DNA of 32,773 nt from CAUTUX01 sp963542015 (GTDB taxonomy: Bacteria; Bacillota; Clostridia; Christensenellales; CAG-917). The stretch spans positions 1-32,773 of the forward strand of contig CAUTUX010000013.1 in the NCBI GenBank assembly GCA_963542015.1, read 5' to 3'. Below are positions 25,001-27,666 of this stretch, in pieces (the stretch's first letter is position 1; the number at the start of each line of letters is the position of its first letter). The notes below the pieces were generated by a model that made no database searches, was not told the origin of the DNA, and saw only the letters and a program-made list of their open reading frames with translations. The position numbers were made by a program, and so were the translations under genes.

Positions 25001-27547
25001 ACTCTTTATGAATATTTCTCCCTTACTAATATTAAGTTTAAATATTTCTTTAATTTCACTTTCTGATTTTGCCCTACCTTTAACTGTTAATTCAATTTCA
25101 GAATTGAAGATCATTTCAAGATTAAATCCATTCTTTAAATTCAAAGCTGCATTCAAATCAATTTCCACATTTGGATCCATGTTTTCTTTGAATGAAACAA
25201 GGAAATCAAATATGAGCTTTCTCAAGGTTTTTCCAAAAATTTCTTTTTTATCGCTACTATCTGTTGGAAATTCATTCTGATAATGCATTTTCAGCAATTG
25301 TCCCTGTATGAAGTTTGTTTCAAGCTTCATTGGAACTGTAGCCTTTACATTTACATTTTCAAGGTTTAATCCTAAATTCTTTAATCCATCTTTCAATGAA
25401 CTCTTTGTAGCTTCAATGTATCCTGGGTCAGCTTTTATATCTGATATTTTGCCTGAAATTCCTTCTTTGTATTTGCCAAATACCATATTCGCTTCAATAC
25501 CAAAACTTCCGCCAAAGTTATTCAAAATATCATTATTCTGTCCCTCTATCTTTGCATCAAATTTAAATGTTTTATCTAAACCAAACCCGCTGTTATTCCA
25601 GCTAATATCTATTTTTTCTATTGGAGAAGGCGTTTTATCCTTAAATATAAACTGACTAAATATTTTATTCAAAACTTCTTTTGTAAGGTTAAGTCCTAAT
25701 TCTTTTATATTTGCAATGTTTTGATTTTGATCTATCTTAATTGCCCTTAAAATACTGTATATCAAATCAATTGTTGGATTTGGTGTTTCTCCAGCAGTTG
25801 TGTACATTGCAACTGTATTTTTTATTTCTTTATTGTATTCTTTGTATACATTTCTTTCTTCAGCAGATGTAGATGTTGCCAAAGAATTTAACTTGGATTT
25901 TATATTTGCATATACATCCATTGCGGAGTTAATCAAGAATTTTTCCAATTCAAGATTGCTTGTCTTAAGCTTTGTCTGGCTCCCTGTAACTTTTGATAAA
26001 TCTGCATATGCCCTATCTTCAGAGCCGATGTATGCAACGGTTGCAAGAGTCTCTCCGTTTCTCTTTACTTCAAGATAAAACTCAGTTTTTCCGAAATTAA
26101 TGTTTGAATATTTACCAGCAACTCTTATATCTAGATCTACAGAACCAGCATGCGTTTCAATCAATGTCTGATAAAGCTGTGAATTTATATCCAATTTTTC
26201 GTTTAAAATATTTTTAAGTAAATCACCAAACATACCTACAGCATTTTCAACTGTAAATTTTCTATCTTCCATGTTGAATTTAAGTTTGGCATCAACATCA
26301 AATTGTAGAGGGTTATATGTTGCCATTTTATTCAAATCAAGCATTTGTCCATCTACATCTCTTAATGCAAATCTATTGTTCTCATCAAAGAAATTAATAT
26401 CGGCTGCTGGAGCAAATCCACTTGTTATGTTATTTGTTTTTTCTAAATTAAATAAAAATTCTCGATGGAAAGCTCCGTATTTATTTACTAATTTTTTATT
26501 CATATCGGAATCAATTATCCCTGAGAATTTTGTTCCCAATGACTTGATCTTTCCACCAACTATATCAGCTTTTATATTTACTTCAAGACTTGCCAATGCT
26601 GTGAGAGTCTCAAGATTTATTCCAAGCTCTCTATTTGCCAATTCATATATATCGCCAGGAAGTAACTTTAATGCCAATGGTATCATTGCTGTGACTAGCC
26701 CCATATTCAATGGAATGTCTAATGTATAGTCACCTGCATTTAATGATGCTATTTTTGTTGATACTTTATTGTGCCCAAGAAGAAATTCTTTAAATAATCT
26801 TTCTATTGTTACTGAGACTAATGGTTTTCCTTGGGGAGTTTTAAGGAAATTGCCGAGATTTAATCCAAATATATTTTGTGCTATGGCTCTTAATACGCCT
26901 GGGTCTTTTTCTTGTACTTGCTGTATAAGTCTAAAAATAACTGATGGATTTATGTCTTCTGTATTGACTGCATACACACCATATCTTGTATTCCCATTAC
27001 TGTCCACGACTTGGTGTATCTTATCGCCTTCAATGTGGTTGCTCTTTTTTAGACCTGATAAATCCATGAAGAACATAGATTTCTTTACGCCACCGACATC
27101 AACAGCTCCGTCATAATAGAATCCCATAATCTTTGTATTGGTTTCTTGATTGTAGACATCTAAGGCAAGCTTGCTAGCAGCATCAATTTCATTGGTGTCA
27201 ATATTAGCTGCAAGACGCATCTTTAAAGGTGGAAGCTTGCTATATGTCTGCTGACCCCTACTTGGGTTGTTGATTTGACTCTTAAAATCCAAACTCAGTT
27301 CGGTATCGATGTTTATGTATCGTTTATTACCTTCCGATGTGGATCTTACGGCTTTTTTCAAATCCTCCCAGGCATCCAAAGACGAAATGTTCCCTTTGGC
27401 TTTAAGATCTTGCTGATTGTCAATTCTTCCACTTGGTGTGCCTATCTTACCTTTTTTCTTGCCTGTCGTACAAGACGCAAACATCCCGATTACAAGTGCA
27501 ATCAGAACGAACAAGATAAAAAACTTTGCTGTGCGTAAATGTTTCAT
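1082..27547 (-). CDS. Giant repetitive surface lipoprotein, 8,821 residues (function unknown)
   Basis: One uninterrupted reading frame of 8,822 codons. I do not recognise a named family for the whole protein. The ATG at 27547 is preceded by AGGGGAGAAATT, a strong SD, and opens a classic lipoprotein signal (KHLR, hydrophobic core, FAS-C26). Residues about 40-6670 are a diverged tandem array of beta-rich units. Each ends with a YLDLS-x-LGL-like strand pair, a charged helix and a TT-A/S-G linker, and is followed by a hydrophobic helix such as LTKSIIKLLL. Tyr/Lys/Gly-rich inserts separate beta blocks. Residues about 6670-8821 are Ig-like segments with recurring W-D/N motifs and G-x-Y strands. Cys is very rare after C26. 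The C-terminus (SAEQTVTVNG) has no LPXTG motif, membrane helix or SLH domain, so the lipid is the only visible anchor. It may be transcribed with the PIG-L gene 119 bp upstream or from its own promoter, and probably with the AEC gene downstream. A role in adhesion, cell-wall spanning or lipid binding is inference. Confidence 0.93.
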   Translation of the reverse strand: MKHLRTAKFFILFVLIALVIGMFASCTTGKKKGKIGTPSGRIDNQQDLKAKGNISSLDAWEDLKKAVRSTSEGNKRYINIDTELSLDFKSQINNPSRGQQTYSKLPPLKMRLAANIDTNEIDAASKLALDVYNQETNTKIMGFYYDGAVDVGGVKKSMFFMDLSGLKKSNHIEGDKIHQVVDSNGNTRYGVYAVNTEDINPSVIFRLIQQVQEKDPGVLRAIAQNIFGLNLGNFLKTPQGKPLVSVTIERLFKEFLLGHNKVSTKIASLNAGDYTLDIPLNMGLVTAMIPLALKLLPGDIYELANRELGINLETLTALASLEVNIKADIVGGKIKSLGTKFSGIIDSDMNKKLVNKYGAFHREFLFNLEKTNNITSGFAPAADINFFDENNRFALRDVDGQMLDLNKMATYNPLQFDVDAKLKFNMEDRKFTVENAVGMFGDLLKNILNEKLDINSQLYQTLIETHAGSVDLDIRVAGKYSNINFGKTEFYLEVKRNGETLATVAYIGSEDRAYADLSKVTGSQTKLKTSNLELEKFLINSAMDVYANIKSKLNSLATSTSAEERNVYKEYNKEIKNTVAMYTTAGETPNPTIDLIYSILRAIKIDQNQNIANIKELGLNLTKEVLNKIFSQFIFKDKTPSPIEKIDISWNNSGFGLDKTFKFDAKIEGQNNDILNNFGGSFGIEANMVFGKYKEGISGKISDIKADPGYIEATKSSLKDGLKNLGLNLENVNVKATVPMKLETNFIQGQLLKMHYQNEFPTDSSDKKEIFGKTLRKLIFDFLVSFKENMDPNVEIDLNAALNLKNGFNLEMIFNSEIELTVKGRAKSESEIKEIFKLNISKGEIFIKSNLLGIEKAKLKVSEILPQLESLLKNLNKKPNKPVEENNKPVAENEMQMYSFVENAKGKYAKEVTASGEEYYLPTAARPAVNAVRYLLNVDASGDFVKVTKDKDIYFKRKGELKDDEKPYVTKKNQLIPILTSLISGIDLSNKKAEAYLASGIIAKLASVLKILDKVSVDFEDVHSGKVYLKYNGLKLGETELGAQGLIGANKVEFKLSGMKFGASGDPLISGRDKQFADTTEAESYVDVFEKTQYYAQARTRFNFDLVKAPTNIMNLHNDVKMDYTFDMKGSLDFAPLLQYLQGKDITTTTNRTEFLMELRGANFKDNVSDDDRELYMGAYYSNGYLHLDMSKLGIEKTKVKFDINEFLLSMLLKDAKTKINGASTTSALTCEETKTPSEEDMLDLALGIGLTLSSKKLQLKMLGALAEAIKKLFKIDSGKIDAVLNVYLEQIFKTNKIGEDFQTISPDLDMQLSTLDAGGNETAKLKITMLGLAAKLGNTKVMVKDKDLATFLSDDSYVDVQVFDKYGDISLKQAYAEFKGNFEFNAASGSQQWTVGEWIKQLWEKIDPDKKLENLKSIIGELAFKYNIPLDVAKGIGYRIAANLRLGDGKETFNLRDNAKFVKMPKKITDPDWEPVNYQLYKYNESLSKFIPLVGDEIVPGTGYSNDVFRKVYLNEKGNYFEEVSNEERNEIKKYDATKKEDKKKLEALDMYLKDGEEYLKITADAIQGIDESRKIYKRKSPFDLKNILSNSDISMEFYNGNINDYKFDEKDVDDPKYFGKVNKFAVRILSQGEKNAKGQSLSTVYLEYKDFRFKVEDIAFESLFKKNGSTGENGGGGNPGDNNKKPSFTEILKSALSGIDVDSDKITAKIAPTFVASLVKTLFNIDVDKDNFVSLNEYSQLSLRWADLGFKFGIGIDPFTMNISVEKWKISLSDKNTVLPRGFDSSIYTSPKSKGKFSSTVDAELELKLTDDHRVSIKLRDYLAAFNADLLTNLGIDIEKNVTYKFSASLGYNLDLKDPSKTEIYCEIYDKNTKEFIARAYLKGNRLMVDKGIFGKKAEKPNRQRYVIENTKFSTLLINEINNLFDKVKNKLAQTTGSDITVSMDVFKNAIGISVTQKVVLALIGLITKQTNIKDILDKMPDQDFKLFADANFETWTVNAGFTSKIGSMVFTIKNPTISTDKNTKVSNIVSEAERYVSISKEEYDKLPDTAVSGELDKEDFESTDRYTYTLDESDTRYKADTNGKFMKLKEGKSGFYAYQKTGIMTFNLTMEITYDVVSTYKYIEKPAAGDPDPIDKYAYSNRFDKNEVDGSFTQNDNGRWVRVPLNLTGIIDNLLKMSKIREKLEKIEIPLNKGKANERKISLLNLLNRIALQNAVNDEFTDTYYLTIKGRINAEALGIYEVLRGEKRIEDIRLDVDSLVNSVELGAELLLGKGTPHEKKIGLYLIKGQIFLKVKDIIGTNIKLDLYDFAKGFGIFNEKSDIRKALVAGNVNSNTEKGKKYGQDTVESVSETPASDPAVEQKTSEKIGKILGVVDSIIKGVVLRSLTNGTNMTHLDVLLQARVIRSIFELITNNDASSLNNLSLNDEKSGLFVQFPTEHNGNTSKITFRIETKEQNGIKYGQQLSVGATSDINMNSQNVDHILSDSEMNDHTSIDSYINNVLDLVTKMTKQRFVEVNSDVMHYMFVRYSESDKDNKSQYLYKFIPRKDGTDRVVSGEFNKILSDKISETKQEDRYKRIHVIYMGGKFYKIKFEQDDHGGFLYDKNSGDYKAASSEKLKKAEKKNRYSFTYEELSTEEMNAINGSNPDQHLAVLQGSHLGIGIRYATLSGKNASDDVIGNPTAKVEEMEGTSSNPVEYYYFEEDQTGNYIYNTTLKAYKALTRDEVASIKKENEKKAENDKIKLYSKFSVKKTGGKNIVTKYVPNETGEYIRNKNTFEFEYNPSSAEPKYALREDELAYGTQLFKKKEQVTFENQFVSFSATAIGRIENLDTKKYNTGSMGGILADTFRNMIFEIQARSTFEDGLGLRFRGNFDISAFDFKSLFANDFNKFINNTNWEQLELGVEIVEVANGRVVYGDDPDGRLNPDGTKLQVPKVRGGIYVANNKVYFDGVDIFDNVKTYTYIPNFDKIMKSIPSLIEKGKKLIEGLKETLKKMKTTSGTTDIRDSFLDFVLSNESLQLVLTKSIIKLLLATFAPQIGSLENVFDEMELNFGMDFGETVYKKVSEILSKKEELNEIVPAANRHKATGEELYDDTNPDHSTNKDKFVYEKKTVGSTTYYVFNKDGSSAGKYKVNFVQSGENDGLYIPVYKDGNSYYRYIVPEEGRYKKYDKVEWANNKAGRYAKTLINGVIEYIDLEQHQIYKKVSSTPEEYETTTDREGEKYVKYGSKYYKIEEYCERHIGYELDKTGEYFKYTNRYRSFDRVSMGLELKLGKAKFSGKVTGLGVNFGTKEELLPKYVKEGKSKKNTNSDVPLRDYTDTRFSFSTTLDFEMSVTEGVMDFGKIISHIVGELTGVTLETPPTAKGYSSAHLRADIKAMFDLKNYANSEINFELKQVSEVGLPNKWLGFYFVNDVLYMDLSYFGLPKVSVSSLSMHNLVKDIIETIKKGEKIDFKNLINKNAGAYTTAGDNSDVGASVLFDKRRVTTTVTKILIDWLLDKVELAPGKTLRYLINEQVDRSLDINFDIRDTLNFGLDINFGIQGERFNKVNKSTVEENKDLTYFDFVESSIGRYVEEKGIFRMLSRDEVNTAKRYEKREIIRTGASTYEVQKYVQNDNGNIVFDLRTRSYRKIKIGEFVETRYRYTRETDTTATVGDIYKVSKKTNLAENPYDTKLKISISFMDAQMYFTDGQNYSLSNETLKGYVDIEEMKTLRFKDTIDVTTLIRKADIIDLKDLLAHFLSSDDIQKIEALIKNGEGEDLQYKVELRIEGEVKLAAMVNYLRKHLSPNAEIDFFSRQFKIFDAIKLIKDLIDKKDLQVAELLNFVNAKMELYVNGNVQEAGGKKYYADQHKMAGIYVEPDQYKELTADEKDPSKTEYVAPKYRYSHYFKNGHGSYIYRDGKYVSSVGYDDTVDKYSYDPFNWYSNELGEFKKIGGSVKIDLSYMHVKSLSIAMEDLILLAKDLMKGKNNGAKTTADISLAKLNLKFPFLNDEITSVITAFLKGIRMTSSYIRMMITPDYINQILKLIAKNKEPIQFTHKFKNTSYAQMNTELINYQFKKEADATDDEISKSINRFKVTEDTYGSYYVKDGQYFLTDNLSSNELTEYINNGGKLYNIDRVDGYLYVDGNNDHNYDNVEYNGKYELTNNIGSLNGIGQDYLVHSSRATEEERLRARTRNLSGTKKTYRLHTVIKDKRGWYKKNLDGTYSKFASEHERNSYIAKNGEDSVYTFTNTDLLPKGSETGTHTYNAGTGEISALTNGEYVYPVFDTELHIGVNTDVKKPIFTTKLYLWDYSATINLNVPEFKANQIDFKNVTPETQLEHNRYIEKPVYGYEKETLEGFKRKYSKPNSSFDIDKYIANPSLVFYRENKGALEQVPTEDAYHKLDTSELYKRAADGSFTKFDGITMADWEKIFDKNEDNIYLSILGGTKKIRLSSSNIYTKDELRKIHQIAKNGNLIMNADPVESPYSAAKESYVIKKYPASSTDGYVYDVEQNKYVPYATYTAPAGLDKSKFTRYEKVNVDYIRGDEIFNISTVLRGGVFLNNAYLHITEYVQMKKAMDPSFSIANIDVSNRYRNEAGVYIQDNDGDYVVVNPAGESEALGKVLGALLGNLKSKLEVAKHFTGEILFEVKINLSFEMHVQPKLEITIHDIDLALDVWRRRNDKNDNGILKDGSLLHIFGLYYNRDSQTGDAGLYLDLSWILGKEGKFAVKLKNSSVEEVVGKIITEQLLKLKGKKAAQTTSDPILPGADAVKKAMYLSILKNSVSVDITVGILKTIMAAAMENASKITKIFPNFKLYAKGTSLPYSMVAGMLLFNEDGTKALVDIAFRIEGLNGNKETSSLVSYSTLEASESALEENRLKGLDDANYDPKKAGDYTFYYANFTHKENGNFKTDKDEWKKPYLRSVGSGDFDRDTNESGKSTEYKEMLPSAVPGYYDDENIYILKENGKDYELFGNKYNLASSKYKDIKDRLEFKRSKDQFFVATDLGYKRLSKSALAGYQGKIYKDTTGTEWDKHSPSIAEIKNGTKKVYKMVSDFLAYKTVMTIDLNQLVDDITKKTFDFKDFLKKIELNSVELSTNISLTASMEGVVNWTKQMSDFVNTATQKYLMALIAGLNKDENQAEKVNFDVQVQPKIWANVKNLTTKTELIDKLEGTKVQLDITITHKITSETEKTVHLSVFAEIKDGKLNAYLDFSNIDLGKTGNFLAQKIKLSFDLRKMLQRKTFASTTAGKRDVEGDEENKGILPTKLVEILNMLVGKVLLNNDLLSLGFNPDIITALVKKFAPELTDNPETNKILGYLPKLRQTYDETNSAVNLSLNGYRPKGNVRIGLEVGNEYYLTLDEYKDKKAENHFGGTAWNVSDGTFTKNADGTYSYANTAGQYVMVSNKEYALIEYAYPNKPWTGKKYKIDSTGNFVEDASGKYLKLGEARVLVETGDLKVETNKTFTAPAINASEYKELTDQKLRINTSLDFAFVGKNKTGENEVDFGAVLDRVLEILAPNATVANKLKLRIQENLGYEDKQYANLKVFGYIDFRNFANTQLKFVFSKYDHENGGALKEIFKAYYYNDSLFIDGTRFFGSEAKFGITNIGLTKMLNEKLGNVLNKINSMTTTSSVFEFMANPFNSGAQFDYPYLMMLVKPQTAIMQLNAMVINTLYRKMMQLRGKPAAENYIPDFGSILFKGTGTNSSGQTQLGGKIQLKLTESIKFGVETKEFSANRDYADSEKEFVGSNNTDLLEEVSNFNDATDGKDTNGMLRAKTAEDTAASFTKLYKRRYKTVLNVAQIEDKKLDISTLSLKMNTSVKLNLSGVKPGDPSYADSFAKWVTDLVKQLVAGKNMFGTFELINSESEFEGLRNSKIFVKDEQEYNKWKEVAWTTGLTFESGKYYKFKAFDLNILSDRQAVNLNMQLKADLNLPAIIQNGLSGILYSDIQLTVSMGQPFNRQLIKLTYLGSSKLKKGEGAYANQYYVCHENDLSNTDPRIFSDAAYIDASGLGLGKIKFQGIAGLLGAKQSRMVTTAGKTFKNHGALAIDILLSKNKVGVRLSKSIVDFVLDLANINLPFTLPPFSGIEFNAEYNDKGINKVDIKSDLDNNGTKIYMVAEDIGIKVNERLLDAQEIAKSVKAGYAGLTFSKTAGLTSLIQNVLDSINPAMTVALEKRSLATYNSGTSTFQWTHTAADVITFATMKIVRERMSVGTYNTISGSDITRLRVKVNATSPLQQNDYGKPDSPYNLDVAITGNDIYLTHVQILSGGLSGLDFIKKPLNVIAVAGENGQPKLQIAKPNDGDDNLFAYPTNATNKIKSGWSTAEKNGHPYTTPSMDELASDATRKYTYTPNLNNLIKKIRLNLFSDDGYTPNLSTGKIQGAGQGNSARMTLEATLDRDAYNQLVMMLTTTILGIVREEIDKDPLNFYYFVHWKVINSGKKINGIDRSGYAKTSDNHLSYSGKNQITQVLREFDEKVVSGASTQELVNFWKPILPSITRLMETFVTAGAAKLSGYYGTMMTLSTGWHALLNLAAFISGFLPLPFADYANGGNPGFDPKLKLYMDMNPDLAKYNMSGGKKLYPGLQAMELTVNCDREDGSMEYKYNKNPNSPRNYNIYNTPNQQTTNRDDAWNYMIMRITPDAMLDSNVKINEYLNSGVHYSKPMVGFHESEKIKSLINGNIPKEIVVTDPATRSAVMYSGENMTGTSTNVHLRDSELSNPATLPQYADLEYTDKNQTSTIGNPGAEYSNGRGTRIVWDASSIDFTPKKKSENGRVLVGYVYGYALNSVVAAIPVYINDDFALEDVKEVYKSGAKFKERDISLDINEGSKTFNNKLPSLVSIKFKSGSAYTFGEVAKNKLGKQMYSIVYDSNGQPVTLGKTPEGQQILNKDGNKYKLMPAFVAGLIPDGDDYQKDDLVLENGKGKYYKLDMSKLPNRGKAPIGSFEWNYKQFKYNWDTTEVKVPFKYQWGNSNTISGASIIKVKNYKINEVKKFKNSIINKTFKTLKFDSLKEIPANIEEFITKLDQIMTDVGTYDIKWDLTNLKKRLEEIAVRNADGEIIGYEYFKGINVQVSAYVGGNKFKVMKKLNDQTGKPEYGFMGAGSILADYTNNSSNIDYKGYYIAQKVDVTVQIKGSEKESINKDLLFDPYDKNELNDLTFKDEKYRVKIKGTEKPVDLKSNQFDVEAPYVWNVGLGKYEHYNLATEDITYNGYDGPNMYAKLIVKTPKLINSTSSTMSNVINQEIYLPIKVLKMKAKKYTYKLKNYLNEEWYKSIDKLEGVSFEETKIKHDVKPIWGDKVTYYKDPELKEKVDNIFDGGKYYLEFQGNVYNASNEVMGLGNGSVEPQKFLMELDVEKSNISKVYFYKKDIYHDNSYETISESELKDINNYTKEQYADYEGTGKLDAYKYVSNKDAYLKSAEFGKYREGTPVKVELENGETSIIFAKGFNLDKFNLNQPVTKLGVKLGKEIKEVDVAISSSTVKDIEFVSPSLTKSGELEYKYDVQKDWSILDKAKVTTEDKLYENVDISWDKTYPGNTAEAGDIQNNEYFIRKATIFKGTEIEKTVDVKFVLDNKVSKSVVNHKLKDVEYDGDEVLYNAFTGSAIPNRADITLEDDPDVKEDVEVTFRSNFAPTLAEMRTGRFVRKATVYGDKSFDVVFKIKEKVDVKINGLDGTKYTLKRDRFFAGLEKKATVEISGTEYAGTVEWYYTKGKTREEILEMTQSELDDVKVKYTEAGIKDANVFGIVNINGDRHCIFDITMDVESRGDTVPRFTTTPTIDAFGLDANALLKNKDGEEFETEVEVGNEKFTATFKYSVPKKLEEDFADVVGKDIEMEFVCTNPDYTKDGTEKITFKHNAYVLNRDAFELSNPAYRNMTIDPTKVKSFKDLKLPNEVDVDTQEGQTVKMFAEWPSDSYIRLDGGEYTDAKVKLTYYKETSIGSYCYVEIDGVNKYMKISEYEELMKKTDPNYTYTGTRYAGYRVDALMPLKVLHRRVLDTEFELTGYTKIYEKEEGSYIVRTYEGLNNEYVRLYFGKNTNMPKKVEIVNMYRFNPDFIPAKMKVRYGYIDSLGNKVEDCEKTFRIDFKGLPVKENMSFDSRKNYSMKMYVYDREDGDIEKTDFVLYREDVIYSISSAQLSSTNTNLASENMDITDTGLKHRFNVYSSEEDSVFRKLYQVVKSKVYLEGKFIAEHEWISYRDIEKLTGGSMYNLLKDGGNIVRYSIDTATRRFKADPNGDYVYMYSAVDEVNVDWNLDKVEYNYQGGRKYVEAKIRSTVFTSVGCVVRVPIFVNDATSTEETTLGSYDTSVFGEAIDRLYTLNRSLNKNFAERIPGYTGTRYKKLSDGTYQIADAEDPEAIYKDLIGTKLTREELALPASVTRYSMKKNGIYYEDEYGIYYKAKSGEYLEMTDIQKGVFKYLPNRVRLSNGAEVDAYWDISAVQLLPKGGEYRITLKVNGGNEYNYTRKDGSKKVHNTGIQKIYYTVKVKNLKATTLNTSENTTLSGVKGFINIWNSGEIEPKDGSYSSYQFKLNDFKNQINAITELKLRNSDGDLMRFKSNDTDGDGTFEWSFNEMIANASGRAAWLKANITLKDGTTQIFKIPFAFTEDTITKISNTLYTSNVSNDTASSTFEVDAYDINKHKVPSEYTVTYTSTSYKFTVNEFGYVIKGTTVSTTTLTANSDADVSMQSNYKLYISGQKTKGESGNATLYFGDLGKVTVPYNVKETSYNSGSWTAATLVNGQTLTTRINGVPVVWKGTVTIKRKDGTDVTTYTEVFASNSDSITLSAANNQKIVYKLKAYYGTVLDVNNNIMSGFDSNGNPNAWVVSAEQTVTVNG
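1085..7560 (-). other. C-terminal Ig-like (Big-type) region of the giant lipoprotein
   Basis: Residues about 6670-8821 change character. The TT linkers and amphipathic helices stop. Ig-like strands take over, with a recurring Trp near the start of a block and a G-x-Y or similar strand after it: VWDASSIDF (about 6742), KWDLTNL (7022), SWDKTYPG (7512), EWYYTKG (7689), DWNLDKVEY (8233), YWDISAVQLLPKGGEYR (8420). This W-D...G-x-Y pattern is typical of bacterial Ig-like domains of the Big_4 kind. The block lengths, about 60-190 residues, are irregular. Such domains usually form stalks or binding tips on surface proteins. As the lipid is at the other end, this region should be the cell-distal part. 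Domain boundaries are approximate. Confidence 0.62.
7540..27430 (-). repeat. Array of about 12 diverged protein repeat units in the giant lipoprotein
   Basis: The repeat is visible in protein, not DNA. The clearest mark is a Thr-Thr linker. Approximate residue positions are TTAG 582, TTSA 1224, TTGS 1936, TTSG 3000, TTAG 3466, TTAD 3976, TTSD 4743, TTAG 5232, TTSS 5613 and TTAG 6020. Weaker equivalents without TT lie near 2355 and 6467. Shortly before most linkers is a beta signature such as LYMDLSYFGLPKVSV, LHLDMSKLGIEKTKV, LYLDLSWILGK or YIDASGLGLGKIKF, then a Lys-rich helix. After the linker comes a hydrophobic helix (VTQKVVLALIGLIT, LTKSIIKLLLATF, VTKILIDWLLDKV, LSKSIVDFVLDL). Spacing runs from about 380 to 770 residues. 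Much of the difference matches insert modules. An initial unit without a TT linker carries MDLSGL near residue 160. The pattern of alternating strands and amphipathic helices recalls LolA/LppX-like or TULIP-like lipid-binding folds, but that is an untested impression. Confidence 0.72.
11230..24880 (-). repeat. Tyr/Lys/Gly-rich insert modules inside the giant lipoprotein
   Basis: Hydrophilic stretches, rich in Tyr, Lys, Gly, Asp and Glu, interrupt the beta units at roughly residues 893-970, 1463-1583, 2033-2163, 2513-2813, 3080-3263, 3548-3663, 3843-3935, 4060-4276, 4323-4526, 4843-5016 and 5333-5440. They share a loose rhythm: G-x-Y (as in GKYAKE, GNYFEE, GRYVEE, GEYFKY, GQYVMV), then about 8-12 residues, then Y-x-x-L/I-x-x-E/D-E (YKALTRDE, YKELTADE, FRMLSRDE, YYLTLDEY), then Y-K-R/K (IYKRK, LYKRA, RYEKR). 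Similar short elements recur in the C-terminal region (TGTRYKKLSDG, EYLEMTDIQ). I recognise no domain name. The low hydrophobicity suggests exposed loops or small beta-hairpin modules. Confidence 0.6.
27470..27547 (-). other. Type II (lipoprotein) signal peptide of the giant protein
   Basis: Residues 1-26: a basic n-region (K2, H3, R5, K8), a hydrophobic core from F9 to F23, and the lipobox F-A-S-C with C26 as the predicted diacylglyceryl-modified residue. The -3 position is Phe instead of the commoner Leu. The first mature residues (TTGKKKGK) are a hydrophilic, basic linker as expected next to a membrane anchor. This places the protein on the outer face of the cytoplasmic membrane. Confidence 0.9.
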
Positions 27548-27597
27548 AATTTCTCCCCTATTAATCTCAACAAGTCAATAAAACAGCTTTTTTATAT

Positions 27598-27625
27598 ATA
27601 ATATATAAATATAATACAGTGACAA
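27598..27625 (-). promoter_or_regulatory. Possible promoter of the giant lipoprotein gene
   Basis: In the 119-bp gap between the PIG-L gene and the giant gene, the minus strand carries TTGTCA (27625-27620; five of six matches to TTGACA). About 16-18 bases on lies an AT block with TATTAT/TTATAT as possible -10. The AT run (27585-27615) makes the exact -10 ambiguous. No convincing terminator lies between the two genes, so read-through from the GH20 unit is also possible. Confidence 0.4.
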
Positions 27626-27666
27626 GGGATTATTAATCAATGAGTTGGTTAAAAATTTAACAAAAT

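Noticed and set aside
27562..27577. TTGACT at 27577 as -35 of the giant gene
   Set aside because: A -10 at the right distance would fall in the SD/start region, and no TATAAT-like sequence is there.
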